Assembly: GCA_003216435.1 (NCBI GenBank)
Contig: QCIW01000007.1
Span: 1 to 56,905 of the forward strand
Length of the DNA stretch: 56,905 nt
Reading direction: 5' to 3'
Origin: Prochlorococcus sp. AG-402-N21
GTDB lineage: Bacteria > Cyanobacteriota > Cyanobacteriia > PCC-6307 > Cyanobiaceae
Below the pieces are notes generated by a model, which saw only the letters and a program-made list of their open reading frames with translations, did not search any database and was not told the origin of the DNA. Position numbers and translations under genes: made by a program. Positions 9,886-18,856 of this stretch are shown piece by piece (the first letter of the stretch is position 1; each line of letters begins with the position of its first letter).

Positions 9886-10362
9886 ATGGCTCTATCAGCA
9901 GTTGTGAGTGCAGAAACTGCTTTAGGGAGAGGTGATTACGGACAATGCTTAACATTTCTAGAACCGCTTGCTAAGCAATTTCCCATAGAGAGTGAGGAAG
10001 GATCTCAAATTAGAATGCTTATGATTACTGCATGGATGGGTCAAGGGGAGGATCGTAAAGCAATTTCAATATGTAGGCTTCTTATAAAAAGTAAAGACCC
10101 TGTAATTCGCCAACAAGCAAAGCAATTAATCTCAATTCTAGAAGCTCCTGATCTCCCTCGACCTGAAAGTTGGTCTGTAAAAATGCCAACTATTAATGTC
10201 GACTCTACTAAATGGAGCAATCATTTCAATAACCACAAAAATCCATCTAAAAAAATCTCCTACTATCATCCTCCTACTGGACCAACTAAAGCTTTTGGCC
10301 TAGGGTTTTCAATTTTTATTTTAATTTCATTAATATTATTAACTATTTTCTTTAGTTTTTGA
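9886..10362 (+). CDS. TPR-like membrane-anchored protein, unknown
   Basis: A 158-aa protein. Residues 1-90 form two or three helical hairpins of TPR type (ALGRGDYGQCLTFLEPLAKQ; ARKAISICRLLI-like segments), then a Pro-rich linker, and a single C-terminal membrane helix at about 137-157 with a short Phe-rich end, so it is probably tail-anchored with the TPR part in the cytoplasm. It starts three bases after argB. Similar small proteins occur next to argB in picocyanobacteria, as far as I recall; no function is known to me. Confidence 0.68.
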   Translation: MALSAVVSAETALGRGDYGQCLTFLEPLAKQFPIESEEGSQIRMLMITAWMGQGEDRKAISICRLLIKSKDPVIRQQAKQLISILEAPDLPRPESWSVKMPTINVDSTKWSNHFNNHKNPSKKISYYHPPTGPTKAFGLGFSIFILISLILLTIFFSF

Positions 10363-10408
10363 ACCCAACCTCTACAAGAATTGAGAAATCTACTCACGTA
10401 AAAACAGA

Positions 10409-12664
10409 TTAAAGCTGAATAGGATCTGGGTCTACAGAAAGAGTAATCCCTTTAGGAATCCCATCCCAAAGTGAGGAAGGACTTGGGAGTGGTAATGGAC
10501 TTAACTCAGGACCATGGAGTAAAAGTTGCCATCTACTTCTACTTGATACTCTCGAGACAAGAGCAGGTGCTGGGCCAACAATATTCCAGCCATAATCATC
10601 ACAAATTGGCCTTAACTTTTCAACTAATTTTTTTGCTACCGAAGCAGTCTGAACATCAGAGTCTCCCGCGAGACGTAATAAGCAGGCACGACTATAGGGG
10701 ACTAAACCAGCATCACGCCGTACTTTTGATTCTTTATTTAAGAACTCCTCATAACGGCCATCTTCCAAATGTCTAACGACTGGATGATCTGGACAGTAAG
10801 TCTGAACCAAGACCTCTCCTGGAAGTGAACCTCTCCCAGCCCTTCCAGCTAATTGCATAAATAGCTGCAAAGCTTGTTCTTCGGCCGACAAGTCTGGGCG
10901 ATATAGCAACCCATCTGCAGCTAAAACTACAGCCAAAGTGACTCGATGCAGGTCCATCCCTTTGGCGAGCATTTGAGTACCTATTAAGACATCAGCTTCA
11001 CCAGCTGCAAACCTCTCGAGCAATCTTCGATGCCCATCACGGCCGGAAATGGAATCCCTATCAAATCGTAATACTCTCAAACCCTCAATTTCTCTTGTGA
11101 GATGCTCTACAACTCTCTGAGTCCCAGTCCCAAAAGGCTTGAAAGCAGTTGAACCACACTCGCCACACTTCATCTCAATCCTCGCTCGGTAATCACACCA
11201 ATGGCAACGAAGCCATTGGAGATCTTCCCTCCCTTTGTGAACAGTTAAAGCGACATCACAATTAGGGCATTGAACAACTTCTCCACAGCTTCTACAACTT
11301 ATAAAACTGCTATATCCTCTCTTAGGCACCAAAACAACAGCTTGTTCTTCGCACTGAGTTAATTTAAGTAGACGTTTTCTTAAAGAATGACTTATAAGCC
11401 CACGATTTCCATTCGCTAACTCTATTCGCATATCAACAACATGAACAGATGGGAGGGGTTTTCTCGAAATCCTGTTAGCAAGGCGAGCCATCTTAATAGG
11501 GCCCTCAGGGGATAATCTCCTCCATGTAGCTAAGGAAGGAGTGGCGCTTCCCAAAATAATCTTTGATCCTTCTCTTTTGGCACGATCCAATGCCATATCT
11601 CGCGCGTGATAACAAGGCATAGGAGATTCTTGCTTATATGAAGTGTCATGCTCTTCATCAAGGACAATTAAGCCCAATGGAGACAATGGTAAGAAAACAG
11701 CCGAACGTGTTCCTATAACTACAAATCGCTCAGGAGAATGCAAAATTTTCTGCCAAGTAGCAATTCTCTCTTTAACTGAACAATGACTATGGTATTCCAA
11801 TACTTTTTCCCCAAAACGTCTTTTAAATCGGTCAACTAATTGGGGGATTAATCCAATTTCAGGAGTTAAAACCAAACAATGCCTGCCTAGTTCCAACTCT
11901 TTATAAGCAATTTGTAAGTAAACCTCTGTCTTTCCAGATCCAGTAACTCCCCACAGTAAAAGAGCAGATCCAGGTGGAAGCGAATCAAATAAATCGATAG
12001 CAGATTCTTGTTCTTCTGTAAGAGATTGAGGAGCTTCCAGAGTGGACGAAGAATGATTATCAACTTCACGACGCACTTCCTGTTGAGAAGATCGTGTTTT
12101 CCTCTGCTTAGTAACTACGCCAATAGACATCAGCTTGTTAACAAGTCCCGTAGAAAAACCTTCTTTATTTAAATCTTGCAACCATGCTCCTCCTCCCTTT
12201 GCGATCAGAAAAGTTTTTAATTGCTTTTGGCGATTAGAAAGAGCTCTCCCATGATAGGCCTCCAGAGTGACCCAATAAAATTTCTTTGGGATAAGATTCT
12301 TTCTCTTCTGCTGTCCCAACCAACCAGGAGGTAAAGCAGTTTTTAACATTCTAAAAGAAGTTGTGCAATAAGAAGAGGCCATTGCATCTAACCATTCACG
12401 CCATCTAGAGTCGACAGCAGCATGCTGAACTAGTCCTTCGATATTGGCTAAACAAAATTTCTTTTTATAAGAATCTAATTGCGACTCATTCTGAATTTCT
12501 TTAATAATCCGCTTCTTTACAACCAGTCCATGCATTGGACGACCTTTAAGCCTTACTAGAACTAAATCCCCAAGATCAATTCCTAACTGAAGTCCATCTA
12601 AATAAGTAAAACACCTGCCCTCTCTACCAATTTCCAAGCACACATCCAATTCTGTATATTCCAT
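10409..12664 (-). CDS. priA: Primosomal protein N' (replication restart helicase)
   Basis: 3'-to-5' superfamily 2 helicase that reloads the replisome at stalled forks and interacts with the SSB tail. The 751-aa protein has the N-terminal DNA-binding half, Walker A LLWGVTGSGKTEVY, the DEEH box (LIVLDEEHDTSYKQ), and eight zinc-binding Cys in four pairs (CRSC, CPNC, CHWC, CGEC). Motifs V and VI are at VLIGTQMLAKGMD and LAGRAGRG. The N-terminal part is shorter and more divergent than in E. coli. ATG at 12664, directly downstream of a strong hairpin (12680-12720) in what would be its leader. It converges with the TPR-like gene. Confidence 0.96.
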   Translation of the reverse strand: MEYTELDVCLEIGREGRCFTYLDGLQLGIDLGDLVLVRLKGRPMHGLVVKKRIIKEIQNESQLDSYKKKFCLANIEGLVQHAAVDSRWREWLDAMASSYCTTSFRMLKTALPPGWLGQQKRKNLIPKKFYWVTLEAYHGRALSNRQKQLKTFLIAKGGGAWLQDLNKEGFSTGLVNKLMSIGVVTKQRKTRSSQQEVRREVDNHSSSTLEAPQSLTEEQESAIDLFDSLPPGSALLLWGVTGSGKTEVYLQIAYKELELGRHCLVLTPEIGLIPQLVDRFKRRFGEKVLEYHSHCSVKERIATWQKILHSPERFVVIGTRSAVFLPLSPLGLIVLDEEHDTSYKQESPMPCYHARDMALDRAKREGSKIILGSATPSLATWRRLSPEGPIKMARLANRISRKPLPSVHVVDMRIELANGNRGLISHSLRKRLLKLTQCEEQAVVLVPKRGYSSFISCRSCGEVVQCPNCDVALTVHKGREDLQWLRCHWCDYRARIEMKCGECGSTAFKPFGTGTQRVVEHLTREIEGLRVLRFDRDSISGRDGHRRLLERFAAGEADVLIGTQMLAKGMDLHRVTLAVVLAADGLLYRPDLSAEEQALQLFMQLAGRAGRGSLPGEVLVQTYCPDHPVVRHLEDGRYEEFLNKESKVRRDAGLVPYSRACLLRLAGDSDVQTASVAKKLVEKLRPICDDYGWNIVGPAPALVSRVSSRSRWQLLLHGPELSPLPLPSPSSLWDGIPKGITLSVDPDPIQL

Positions 12665-12668
12665 AAAA

Positions 12669-12880
12669 CTAAGAACACTTGCCGACTTCGAAAGTTTTTC
12701 TTAAACTTTGAGAGTCGGCATTACTAAGCTTATTGCCGAGAACGTAAAAGATTGTGTTCAGAGGGAAGGTACGCAGTTCGAACAAAACGGGCAAACTCCC
12801 TTTTAGTTCAACCGGCCTGAGAAAGCCCCAAACAATCTTGATACGATCACTCAATAGACTATTCATTTTCACTCTCAATC
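12669..12880 (-). other. Structured leader or small RNA candidate between priA and rpoD
   Basis: The 395-base stretch between priA and rpoD has no convincing gene. Its priA-proximal half is rich in inverted repeats. Hairpin A joins 12680-12687 to 12713-12720 (8 bp), continued inward by 7 bp with a 5-base loop. Hairpin B would pair 12715-12720 with 12734-12739 (6 bp), using the same bases as A, so the two exclude each other. A third stem joins 12748-12755 to 12832-12839 (8 bp) around a G/C-richer segment. Read on the reverse strand these lie just upstream of the priA ATG, as in an attenuator; strand and boundaries are inference. I could not match tmRNA, 6S, RNase P or SRP RNA. The rest (12881-13059) should hold the rpoD promoter, which I cannot place. 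Confidence 0.4.
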
Positions 12881-13059
12881 ACTAATAGTTACTTCTAATC
12901 GCATAAGTAAAATCATTTATTTCTTTTAAATATTGAATAGATGATTAGATCATATGCGGTTCACAGAAAAACTCATTATGTATTTTGGTGTAAATGACAT
13001 TCGTGTGCCCTAAATAATTTTCTCTTTACCAGACCCTTCCTTCATCTTGTTAATTAGAC

Positions 13060-14352
13060 ATGAGTACTGTTGCCGCCCAAACATCAACCGAGTCCAACAA
13101 GGCCGATGCCTTAAAAAAAACTGCGGTTGCTGCAGTTGAAAAAGCTGTAGTAAAAAATCCCAAGAAAAAGAAAGTTAGCAAGACATCAACCAATCAGAAA
13201 ACAACTCCAGAAAACGTAATTTCTCAAGTAAATGATCTAGATAAAGCTGCAGATGAATTACTTGCTCAAGCAGAAAATACAATCCCAACTTCTGATTTAG
13301 ATATAGAAGAAAAAGATAATCAAGTAATCTCAGCCTCAGACTTAGAGCTTGATGCGAGAGCAAAAGCACTGGCGAGTGTAAAGGTAGGCCCCAAAGGTGT
13401 TTATACAGAAGACTCCATAAGAGTTTATCTTCAAGAAATAGGTCGCATCAGACTACTCAGACCAGACGAAGAGATTGAACTAGCAAGAAAAATTGCTGAT
13501 TTACTTCAACTAGAAGAACTAGCCGCTCAATTCGAAAGCGAAAATGGCCATTACCCAACCACAAAAGAATGGGCAGCATTGGTTTCAATGCCATTAATGA
13601 GATTCAGGCGAAGAGTAATGCTAGGAAGACGGGCGAAGGAGAAAATGGTTCAATCAAATTTACGATTGGTTGTCTCAATTGCAAAAAAATATATGAATCG
13701 AGGGCTTTCTTTTCAAGATCTGATTCAGGAGGGAAGTCTCGGCCTTATTCGTGCTGCAGAAAAATTTGATCATGAGAAAGGATATAAATTTTCTACTTAT
13801 GCAACCTGGTGGATTAGACAAGCCATCACAAGAGCAATAGCTGACCAAAGTAGAACAATTCGATTACCAGTCCACCTTTATGAAACTATCTCAAGAATCA
13901 AAAAAACCACCAAAGTTCTAAGTCAAGAGTTTGGGCGCAAACCCACAGAAGAAGAAATTGCAGAAAGCATGGAAATGACAATCGAAAAACTACGTTTCAT
14001 TGCCAAAAGTGCTCAACTACCAATATCACTAGAGACACCTATTGGGAAAGAAGAAGATTCTCGACTCGGTGACTTCATCGAAGCTGATATTGAGAACCCT
14101 GATCAAGATGTAGCGAAAACACTCTTAAGAGAAGACTTAGAAGGTGTTCTAGCAACTCTTAGTCCGAGAGAAAGAGATGTACTTCGTCTTAGATATGGTC
14201 TAGATGATGGACGAATGAAAACTCTTGAAGAAATTGGTCAAATTTTTGATGTCACCCGCGAGCGAATCAGGCAAATAGAGGCCAAGGCGCTTAGGAAACT
14301 AAGGCACCCAAATAGGAATGGAGTCCTTAAAGAATATATAAAATTCAATTAG
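13060..14352 (+). CDS. rpoD: Primary RNA polymerase sigma factor (group 1)
   Basis: Directs RNA polymerase to housekeeping promoters. The 430-aa protein has an Ala/Lys/Thr-rich, probably disordered first 110 residues, then region 1.2 ([16 protein letters not shown]), region 2 with the -10 recognition helix ([19 protein letters not shown]), region 3 ([15 protein letters not shown]), and region 4 with the -35 reading helix ([20 protein letters not shown]). Its sequence identity through regions 2-4 and the long N-terminus fit the essential SigA-type factor rather than the group 2 factors. ATG at 13060; hemC follows after 144 bases. Confidence 0.95.
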   Translation: MSTVAAQTSTESNKADALKKTAVAAVEKAVVKNPKKKKVSKTSTNQKTTPENVISQVNDLDKAADELLAQAENTIPTSDLDIEEKDNQVISASDLELDARAKALASVKVGPKGVYTEDSIRVYLQEIGRIRLLRPDEEIELARKIADLLQLEELAAQFESENGHYPTTKEWAALVSMPLMRFRRRVMLGRRAKEKMVQSNLRLVVSIAKKYMNRGLSFQDLIQEGSLGLIRAAEKFDHEKGYKFSTYATWWIRQAITRAIADQSRTIRLPVHLYETISRIKKTTKVLSQEFGRKPTEEEIAESMEMTIEKLRFIAKSAQLPISLETPIGKEEDSRLGDFIEADIENPDQDVAKTLLREDLEGVLATLSPRERDVLRLRYGLDDGRMKTLEEIGQIFDVTRERIRQIEAKALRKLRHPNRNGVLKEYIKFN

Positions 14353-14496
14353 AGATTTTTACCTAAAACAAAACTATTCATACTCTTAGCTTCAACTGAA
14401 AAATAAAAAAATGACTAAATCAAATAAAAGATTGTCTGGACATAGTAAAGATTGTTATCTCGTGAGTTTAATGTAAATAGGAAATAAAGAATAAAA

Positions 14497-15444
14497 ATGG
14501 GAATAGACCAACTGCGCATTGCCTCTCGCAGAAGCCAGCTCGCGATGGTCCAGACTGAATGGGTCAAGCAGGAACTGGGAAAGGCGCATCCCAACCTTGC
14601 TATCTCTATAGAAGCGATGGCTACTCAAGGGGACAAAATCCTGGATGTCGCACTTGCAAAAATTGGTGATAAAGGACTTTTCACCAAAGAACTAGAGGCT
14701 CAAATGCTAGTCGGTCGGGCTGAAATAGCTGTTCATTCATTAAAAGATCTTCCAACTAATTTACCTGAAGGCCTAATCCTGGGATGCGTAACAGAAAGAG
14801 AGGATCCTGCTGACGCTTTAGTGGTCAATAAAAAAAATGAAGCTTACAAAATCGACACCTTACCTTCCGGATCAATCGTTGGAACGAGTTCTCTAAGACG
14901 ACTAGCTCAATTACGTCATCATTACCCACATCTAATATTTAAAGATGTCAGAGGAAATGTTATAACCCGACTCCAGAAATTAGACAGTGATGAATATGAC
15001 TGTTTAATACTCGCTGCTGCGGGATTAACAAGATTAGGATTTAGCAATCGTATTCACCAAATTATCCCAAGTGAGATCTCTCTCCATGCAGTTGGCCAAG
15101 GCGCTCTTGGAATTGAATGTGTGGAGGGGCAAGAAAATGTTCTAGAAATAATAAAAAGCCTTGAGCACTTACCAACTGCTCAAAGATGCTTAGCCGAGAG
15201 ATCTTTCTTGAGAGAATTAGAAGGTGGGTGCCAAGTACCAATAGGAGTTAAAAGCATAATTGAAGGCAATAAATTAACTCTAGAAGGAATGGTTGCAAGC
15301 CTTGACGGAAAGATATTAATTCGGGATATACACAGTTCTTCACTAGAAAATCCTGAGTCTATTGGAATAGAACTGGCAAATAAATTAAAGTCCCAGGGAG
15401 CAGGAGAAATACTTCAAGAGATTTTCAAAACCCAAAGAAATTAA
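14497..15444 (+). CDS. hemC: Porphobilinogen deaminase (hydroxymethylbilane synthase)
   Basis: Polymerises four porphobilinogen units to hydroxymethylbilane for haem, chlorophyll, phycobilin and corrin synthesis. The 315-aa protein shows [37 protein letters not shown] and [10 protein letters not shown] (substrate and cofactor-binding Arg residues), and [11 protein letters not shown], in which Cys245 carries the dipyrromethane cofactor. Full length, ATG at 14497. It converges with the second pyrophosphatase, with 15 bases between stops. Confidence 0.97.
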   Translation: MGIDQLRIASRRSQLAMVQTEWVKQELGKAHPNLAISIEAMATQGDKILDVALAKIGDKGLFTKELEAQMLVGRAEIAVHSLKDLPTNLPEGLILGCVTEREDPADALVVNKKNEAYKIDTLPSGSIVGTSSLRRLAQLRHHYPHLIFKDVRGNVITRLQKLDSDEYDCLILAAAGLTRLGFSNRIHQIIPSEISLHAVGQGALGIECVEGQENVLEIIKSLEHLPTAQRCLAERSFLRELEGGCQVPIGVKSIIEGNKLTLEGMVASLDGKILIRDIHSSSLENPESIGIELANKLKSQGAGEILQEIFKTQRN

Positions 15445-15459
15445 TTTATTTTTAAGCAA

Positions 15460-16047
15460 TTAATTAGTTAACTTAATCTCAATATCAGTTAGATATCGAG
15501 ATTCACATGTTTTTATAATTTCAATAGCTTTTTCTATTCCAAAAAAGCCATTTACAGTGCAGCTTCCAGGCTTTTTTAAATCTTTGTAATGCTCCCAATA
15601 ATATGTCGTTTCTTTTATCCAATGATCTCCTAATTGCTCAAAACTTCTAATATGATCCATCCTCTTATCATCAGCAATAACAGCAATAACTTTGTCGTCG
15701 ACTTCTCCTCCATCATCAAAGGTCATTATTCCTATAATTCTTGCCTCTACTATTGATCCAGGTATTAAAGGCTCTGTTACTCCAACTATCTCTATATCTA
15801 ATGGGTCTCCATCCTCATCCCATGTTCTAGGAATACAACCGTAAGCAAAAGGATATGCCAAAGAAGAATACCCAACCCTATCAAGCTTTAAATGACCTGT
15901 TTCAGTTATCAATTCATATTTATTGATTGTATTTGAATTTAATTCAACAATTGTATTGACTTTGGTTTCGGCTTCATCTGCAAATGCTGGTAATACATGC
16001 AGGAGGTTGGGCATAGTCCGACTTGGAGCTTGATCAAGATTGGCCAT
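15460..16047 (-). CDS. Inorganic pyrophosphatase, family I, intact site
   Basis: Second family I pyrophosphatase of the window, 195 aa, only distantly similar to the copy at 422-940. All key residues are visible: KYELITETGHLKLDRV, YPFAYGCIPRTW, the metal and base motif Asp79-Gly-Asp81-Pro-Leu-Asp84, and the Asp pair before Lys in FDDGGEVDDK. It should be the competent housekeeping enzyme. Compared with the 172-aa copy it has an N-terminal extension of about 25 residues. ATG at 16047, 26 bases downstream of the M32 carboxypeptidase on the same strand, so the two probably share a transcript. Confidence 0.9.
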   Translation of the reverse strand: MANLDQAPSRTMPNLLHVLPAFADEAETKVNTIVELNSNTINKYELITETGHLKLDRVGYSSLAYPFAYGCIPRTWDEDGDPLDIEIVGVTEPLIPGSIVEARIIGIMTFDDGGEVDDKVIAVIADDKRMDHIRSFEQLGDHWIKETTYYWEHYKDLKKPGSCTVNGFFGIEKAIEIIKTCESRYLTDIEIKLTN

Positions 16048-16073
16048 ATTAAAGAAATCCGAGCTGCGGCATC

Positions 16074-17627
16074 CTACGAGTTACTAGTAAGAAGTTCCAA
16101 CTTCTTCTCTAAATACTTCAAGAAAAATTCACTCGACAGTTCCTTGCCAGTTACTAACTGGACCAATTCTTCAGCATTCATTTGTCTCCCATGACAATGC
16201 ACTTGCTTTCTTAGCCAAGAAAGCAAAATTGATTCATTACCATCTCTAATACAAGTCGAAATAGGATCTACCCCTTTTACGCCAGATTCTCTAAGACTAT
16301 TCGACATTGCCTCTGAAAGCTGAGCACTAATGAGATGACCAAGTAAATAGGAAGGGAAATAACCAAATGCGCCTTCACTCCAATGAACATCTTGCAAACA
16401 TCCCTCACTATCATTTAAAGGGATTACTCCAAGTAAATTTTCATACTTTTTGTTCCACTCTCCTGGCAAATCTTCCACGTCTAAATCATCTTCAAGCATT
16501 GCTATTTCCAGCTCAGTACGAATAACAATATGTAATCCATAACTAAGTTCATCTGCTTCAACACGATTTAACCCAGGAGCTAAAGGATTCATCTCATGCC
16601 ACAAATCTTTAGCACAACTTAATGGCGCCCCTTCGTGTACAAAATCTTTCCAATATCTTTCAGAAAAAGAAAAGCTTCTGGCAACTCTATTCTCCCAAAA
16701 AAGAGATTGGCTTTCGTGCACCCCCATAGAGGTAGCCTGGCCAAGAGGCCAAGCAAACCACTGATGGCTACTGGAAGGTAACCCCTGCTCATAAAGAGAG
16801 TGGCCCCATTCATGAGCAGTTGCCAAGAAACAAGAGAAAGGCTGACCAGGGACCACACGAGTGGTAATTCGAAAATCGTCAGGGCCAAGTGTTATTGAAA
16901 ATGGATGAGGAGATCTGGCTATCGAAGTATTTTTAGAGTTCCTAGACCAACTATTCAATAATTTTTGACATAACTGCTCTTGCGACTTTTCAGATAAATC
17001 CCATGATTTAGATATTGGCTTCCTCACCCTTTTAACCTTATCAATTAATTCTGGCAAACATTTTTCAAGAGGCTTAAAAAGCTCTTTCAATCTTTTAATA
17101 GTTAAATCTGGTTCATACGGCTGTGCAAGGGTTTCCCAGCAACTTCGATTTTCTGAAAGTTGATTAGCCTCCTCCTTGCGAAGAGAAACTAAATTTTTTA
17201 ATGCTGAAGAAAAATACTTGAAATCAGATTTTTCTTTAGCAGCTTGCCAGAGGTTATAACCATCAGCTTTGGCAATTGCAAGGCTTACAACCAAATCTGG
17301 ATCTAAGCTTTTTTGGCGCTTCAAATCTTTTTCTAGCAATTGAATATTTCGAGCTCGTTGAGATATAACAAGTTGATTTAATTCCTTAGAAGAACAATCC
17401 TTCTCAAATTCATCTTTGGCTGTTTTTAAAAGAAGTTCATACTCAGTACTAGTTTGTCTTGCATGCAATGATTTCGCCAAATAACTCAATTGCTCTCCTC
17501 GCCAAGTTGAGCCAGCTGGAGGCATACTGGTGTTCTGATCCCAATAAAGAGTACTTTGAATAGATCCAAGTAACTGGGTCTCTCTTAGATAATCTCCGAG
17601 TTGATTCCAAGCTTCCGTCGAGGTCAA
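16074..17627 (-). CDS. Metallocarboxypeptidase of the Taq type (M32)
   Basis: Zinc or cobalt carboxypeptidase that trims C-terminal residues from peptides, presumably cytoplasmic peptide turnover. The 517-aa protein has the M32 active-site HEWGH near residue 272 in the usual context AHEWGHSLYEQG, followed by HESQSLFWEN, a family motif whose Glu supplies a metal ligand, and GVIPLNDSEGCLQDVHWSEGAFGYF near the C-terminus. The frame opens with a TTG at 17627; the N-terminal LGDYLRETQLLGSIQSTLYWDQNT segment matches the family, so this start is about right. The second pyrophosphatase gene follows after 26 bases. Confidence 0.94.
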   Translation of the reverse strand: MTSTEAWNQLGDYLRETQLLGSIQSTLYWDQNTSMPPAGSTWRGEQLSYLAKSLHARQTSTEYELLLKTAKDEFEKDCSSKELNQLVISQRARNIQLLEKDLKRQKSLDPDLVVSLAIAKADGYNLWQAAKEKSDFKYFSSALKNLVSLRKEEANQLSENRSCWETLAQPYEPDLTIKRLKELFKPLEKCLPELIDKVKRVRKPISKSWDLSEKSQEQLCQKLLNSWSRNSKNTSIARSPHPFSITLGPDDFRITTRVVPGQPFSCFLATAHEWGHSLYEQGLPSSSHQWFAWPLGQATSMGVHESQSLFWENRVARSFSFSERYWKDFVHEGAPLSCAKDLWHEMNPLAPGLNRVEADELSYGLHIVIRTELEIAMLEDDLDVEDLPGEWNKKYENLLGVIPLNDSEGCLQDVHWSEGAFGYFPSYLLGHLISAQLSEAMSNSLRESGVKGVDPISTCIRDGNESILLSWLRKQVHCHGRQMNAEELVQLVTGKELSSEFFLKYLEKKLELLTSNS

Positions 17628-17735
17628 TTTCTAATTATGTATTCATCATTAAGCCTAATCTGAAATCAAATATAACCAATCAATGCTCTTAGAATGAGAA
17701 AATTATCTTTGAAGATCAAACTCTCCTAAAAAACC

Positions 17736-17924
17736 ATGTCTAACTTTAGAGACAAAGTCAACTCTCACCTTCCTATCGTTCTTCAATTCTTAAGTACTGC
17801 TTCTTTAGTTGTAATAGCTTTAAGTGCTATATGCGGAACTAATTCCTTAAAGAAGCTTGCTGGCAGCCATGAGAACCATATGGGAATGCCTGCAGGAGCA
17901 ATTCATAAAAGTAATTCCAACTAA
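17736..17924 (+). CDS. Small membrane protein with His/Met-rich tail
   Basis: A 62-aa protein with one hydrophobic helix (about 13-31) and a short tail containing HENHMGMPAGAIH, in which His and Met side chains could hold a soft or borderline metal. I do not recognise the family. ATG at 17736 after 108 bases of spacer, followed at 36 bases by yjbQ on the same strand. The length, single helix and lack of overlap with another gene support a real gene. A metal role is only a guess from composition. Confidence 0.55.
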   Translation: MSNFRDKVNSHLPIVLQFLSTASLVVIALSAICGTNSLKKLAGSHENHMGMPAGAIHKSNSN

Positions 17925-17960
17925 ATTAAAATTATCCAATAATAAATCTCATTTACATTA

Positions 17961-18416
17961 GTGAAACAAATACTTTCAGAACTTACTTTTAAGACTTCTT
18001 CTGAAGGCTTCACTAATATCACCTTAGATATTAATGATTGGATCTTTAAAAACAAAATAAAGCAAGGGATTCTTAATATCACAACTAAACATACAAGTTG
18101 TAGTTTAACAATTAATGAAAATGCCGACCCAAACGTTTTAAAAGATCTCTCTACTTATATGAAAGGTCTCGTGCCAGAGGAAGGATTTGTTCCAATTGAT
18201 GGATTAAGTCAAAAGAAAATGTATCTTCATTCACAAGAAGGGAAAGATGATATGCCTGCTCACATTAAGACAATGCTTACTTCTACAAACTTGAGCTTAA
18301 GTATCAACGATGGGAAGTTAATTCTCGGTACATGGCAAGGTGTTTATTTATGGGAACATCGTTATTCAGGCAATTTAAGAAAATTAAATCTTCATGCAAT
18401 TGGAGAAATACTATAA
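17961..18416 (+). CDS. YjbQ/UPF0047 family protein
   Basis: A 151-aa member of the widespread YjbQ family; some members have weak thiamine-phosphate synthase activity, but the physiological role is not settled. Family marks are TKHTSCSLTINENADPNVLKDL (with the conserved Cys/Ser and Asn-Glu), HIKTMLTSTNLSLSI, and GTWQGVYLWEHR at the C-terminus. The start is a GTG at 17961, giving MKQILSELTF, the family's usual opening. Single domain, complete. Confidence 0.88.
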   Translation: MKQILSELTFKTSSEGFTNITLDINDWIFKNKIKQGILNITTKHTSCSLTINENADPNVLKDLSTYMKGLVPEEGFVPIDGLSQKKMYLHSQEGKDDMPAHIKTMLTSTNLSLSINDGKLILGTWQGVYLWEHRYSGNLRKLNLHAIGEIL

Positions 18417-18494
18417 ATCCTCATATATAGTTCTTAACTAATTCTTCAATTTCCATTTCAGGTTAATGACCGATAATGTATTTTTATTAGTTAG

Positions 18495-18779
18495 ATGACT
18501 CTACTTAATTCCGAACAAATTCAAGCACTTGAAAATACACTCCCAAAGTGGGAAGTACAAGAAAATAAAATTATACGTCTATTTAAATTCGATAATTTTG
18601 TTGATGCTTTTGGTTTTATGACCCAAGTAGCAATACTTTCGGAAAAAATGAACCACCATCCAGAATGGTCCAATGTTTACTCAAAAGTAAAGATAGAATT
18701 AACCACCCATGACGAAGGAGGCATCTCCATACTTGACATTGAATTAGCATCTGCCATTGATAATTTGAAGAATCAATAG
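18495..18779 (+). CDS. Pterin-4a-carbinolamine dehydratase
   Basis: PhhB/PCD-like protein of 94 aa. It dehydrates 4a-hydroxy-tetrahydropterin in organisms with aromatic amino-acid hydroxylases; in bacteria without them, related proteins are thought to serve folate or molybdopterin metabolism. The active-site His pair is seen in [18 protein letters not shown], followed by [16 protein letters not shown], all typical. ATG at 18495, with a 78-base spacer after yjbQ. The family is clear, the substrate in this organism is not. Confidence 0.92.
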   Translation: MTLLNSEQIQALENTLPKWEVQENKIIRLFKFDNFVDAFGFMTQVAILSEKMNHHPEWSNVYSKVKIELTTHDEGGISILDIELASAIDNLKNQ

Positions 18780-18856
18780 AAAATTTATATATTTATTTTT
18801 ATATTTAATATTATTCTAAGCATTAATTCAAAAAAATTTTCAATAGATAAATAGCT

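Noticed and set aside
10471-10776. 101-codon frame antisense to priA
   Set aside because: It lies wholly inside the priA coding region and shows no family features.
12680-12840. tmRNA, 6S RNA, RNase P or SRP RNA in the priA-rpoD spacer
   Set aside because: None of the diagnostic cores (tag reading frame, tRNA-like arms, P4 motif, GGAA-loop helix 8) could be found; the TTCGAA there lacks a T-stem.
12669-12878. Open frame of 69 codons upstream of priA
   Set aside because: It coincides with the stem-forming region, has an unusually high third-position GC for this genome, starts with TTG and resembles no protein; I favour structured RNA.
18780-18856. Cobalamin riboswitch before the CobW-like gene
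   Set aside because: The spacer is a 77-base AT-rich run without the B12-box; the protein is a general COG0523 GTPase.
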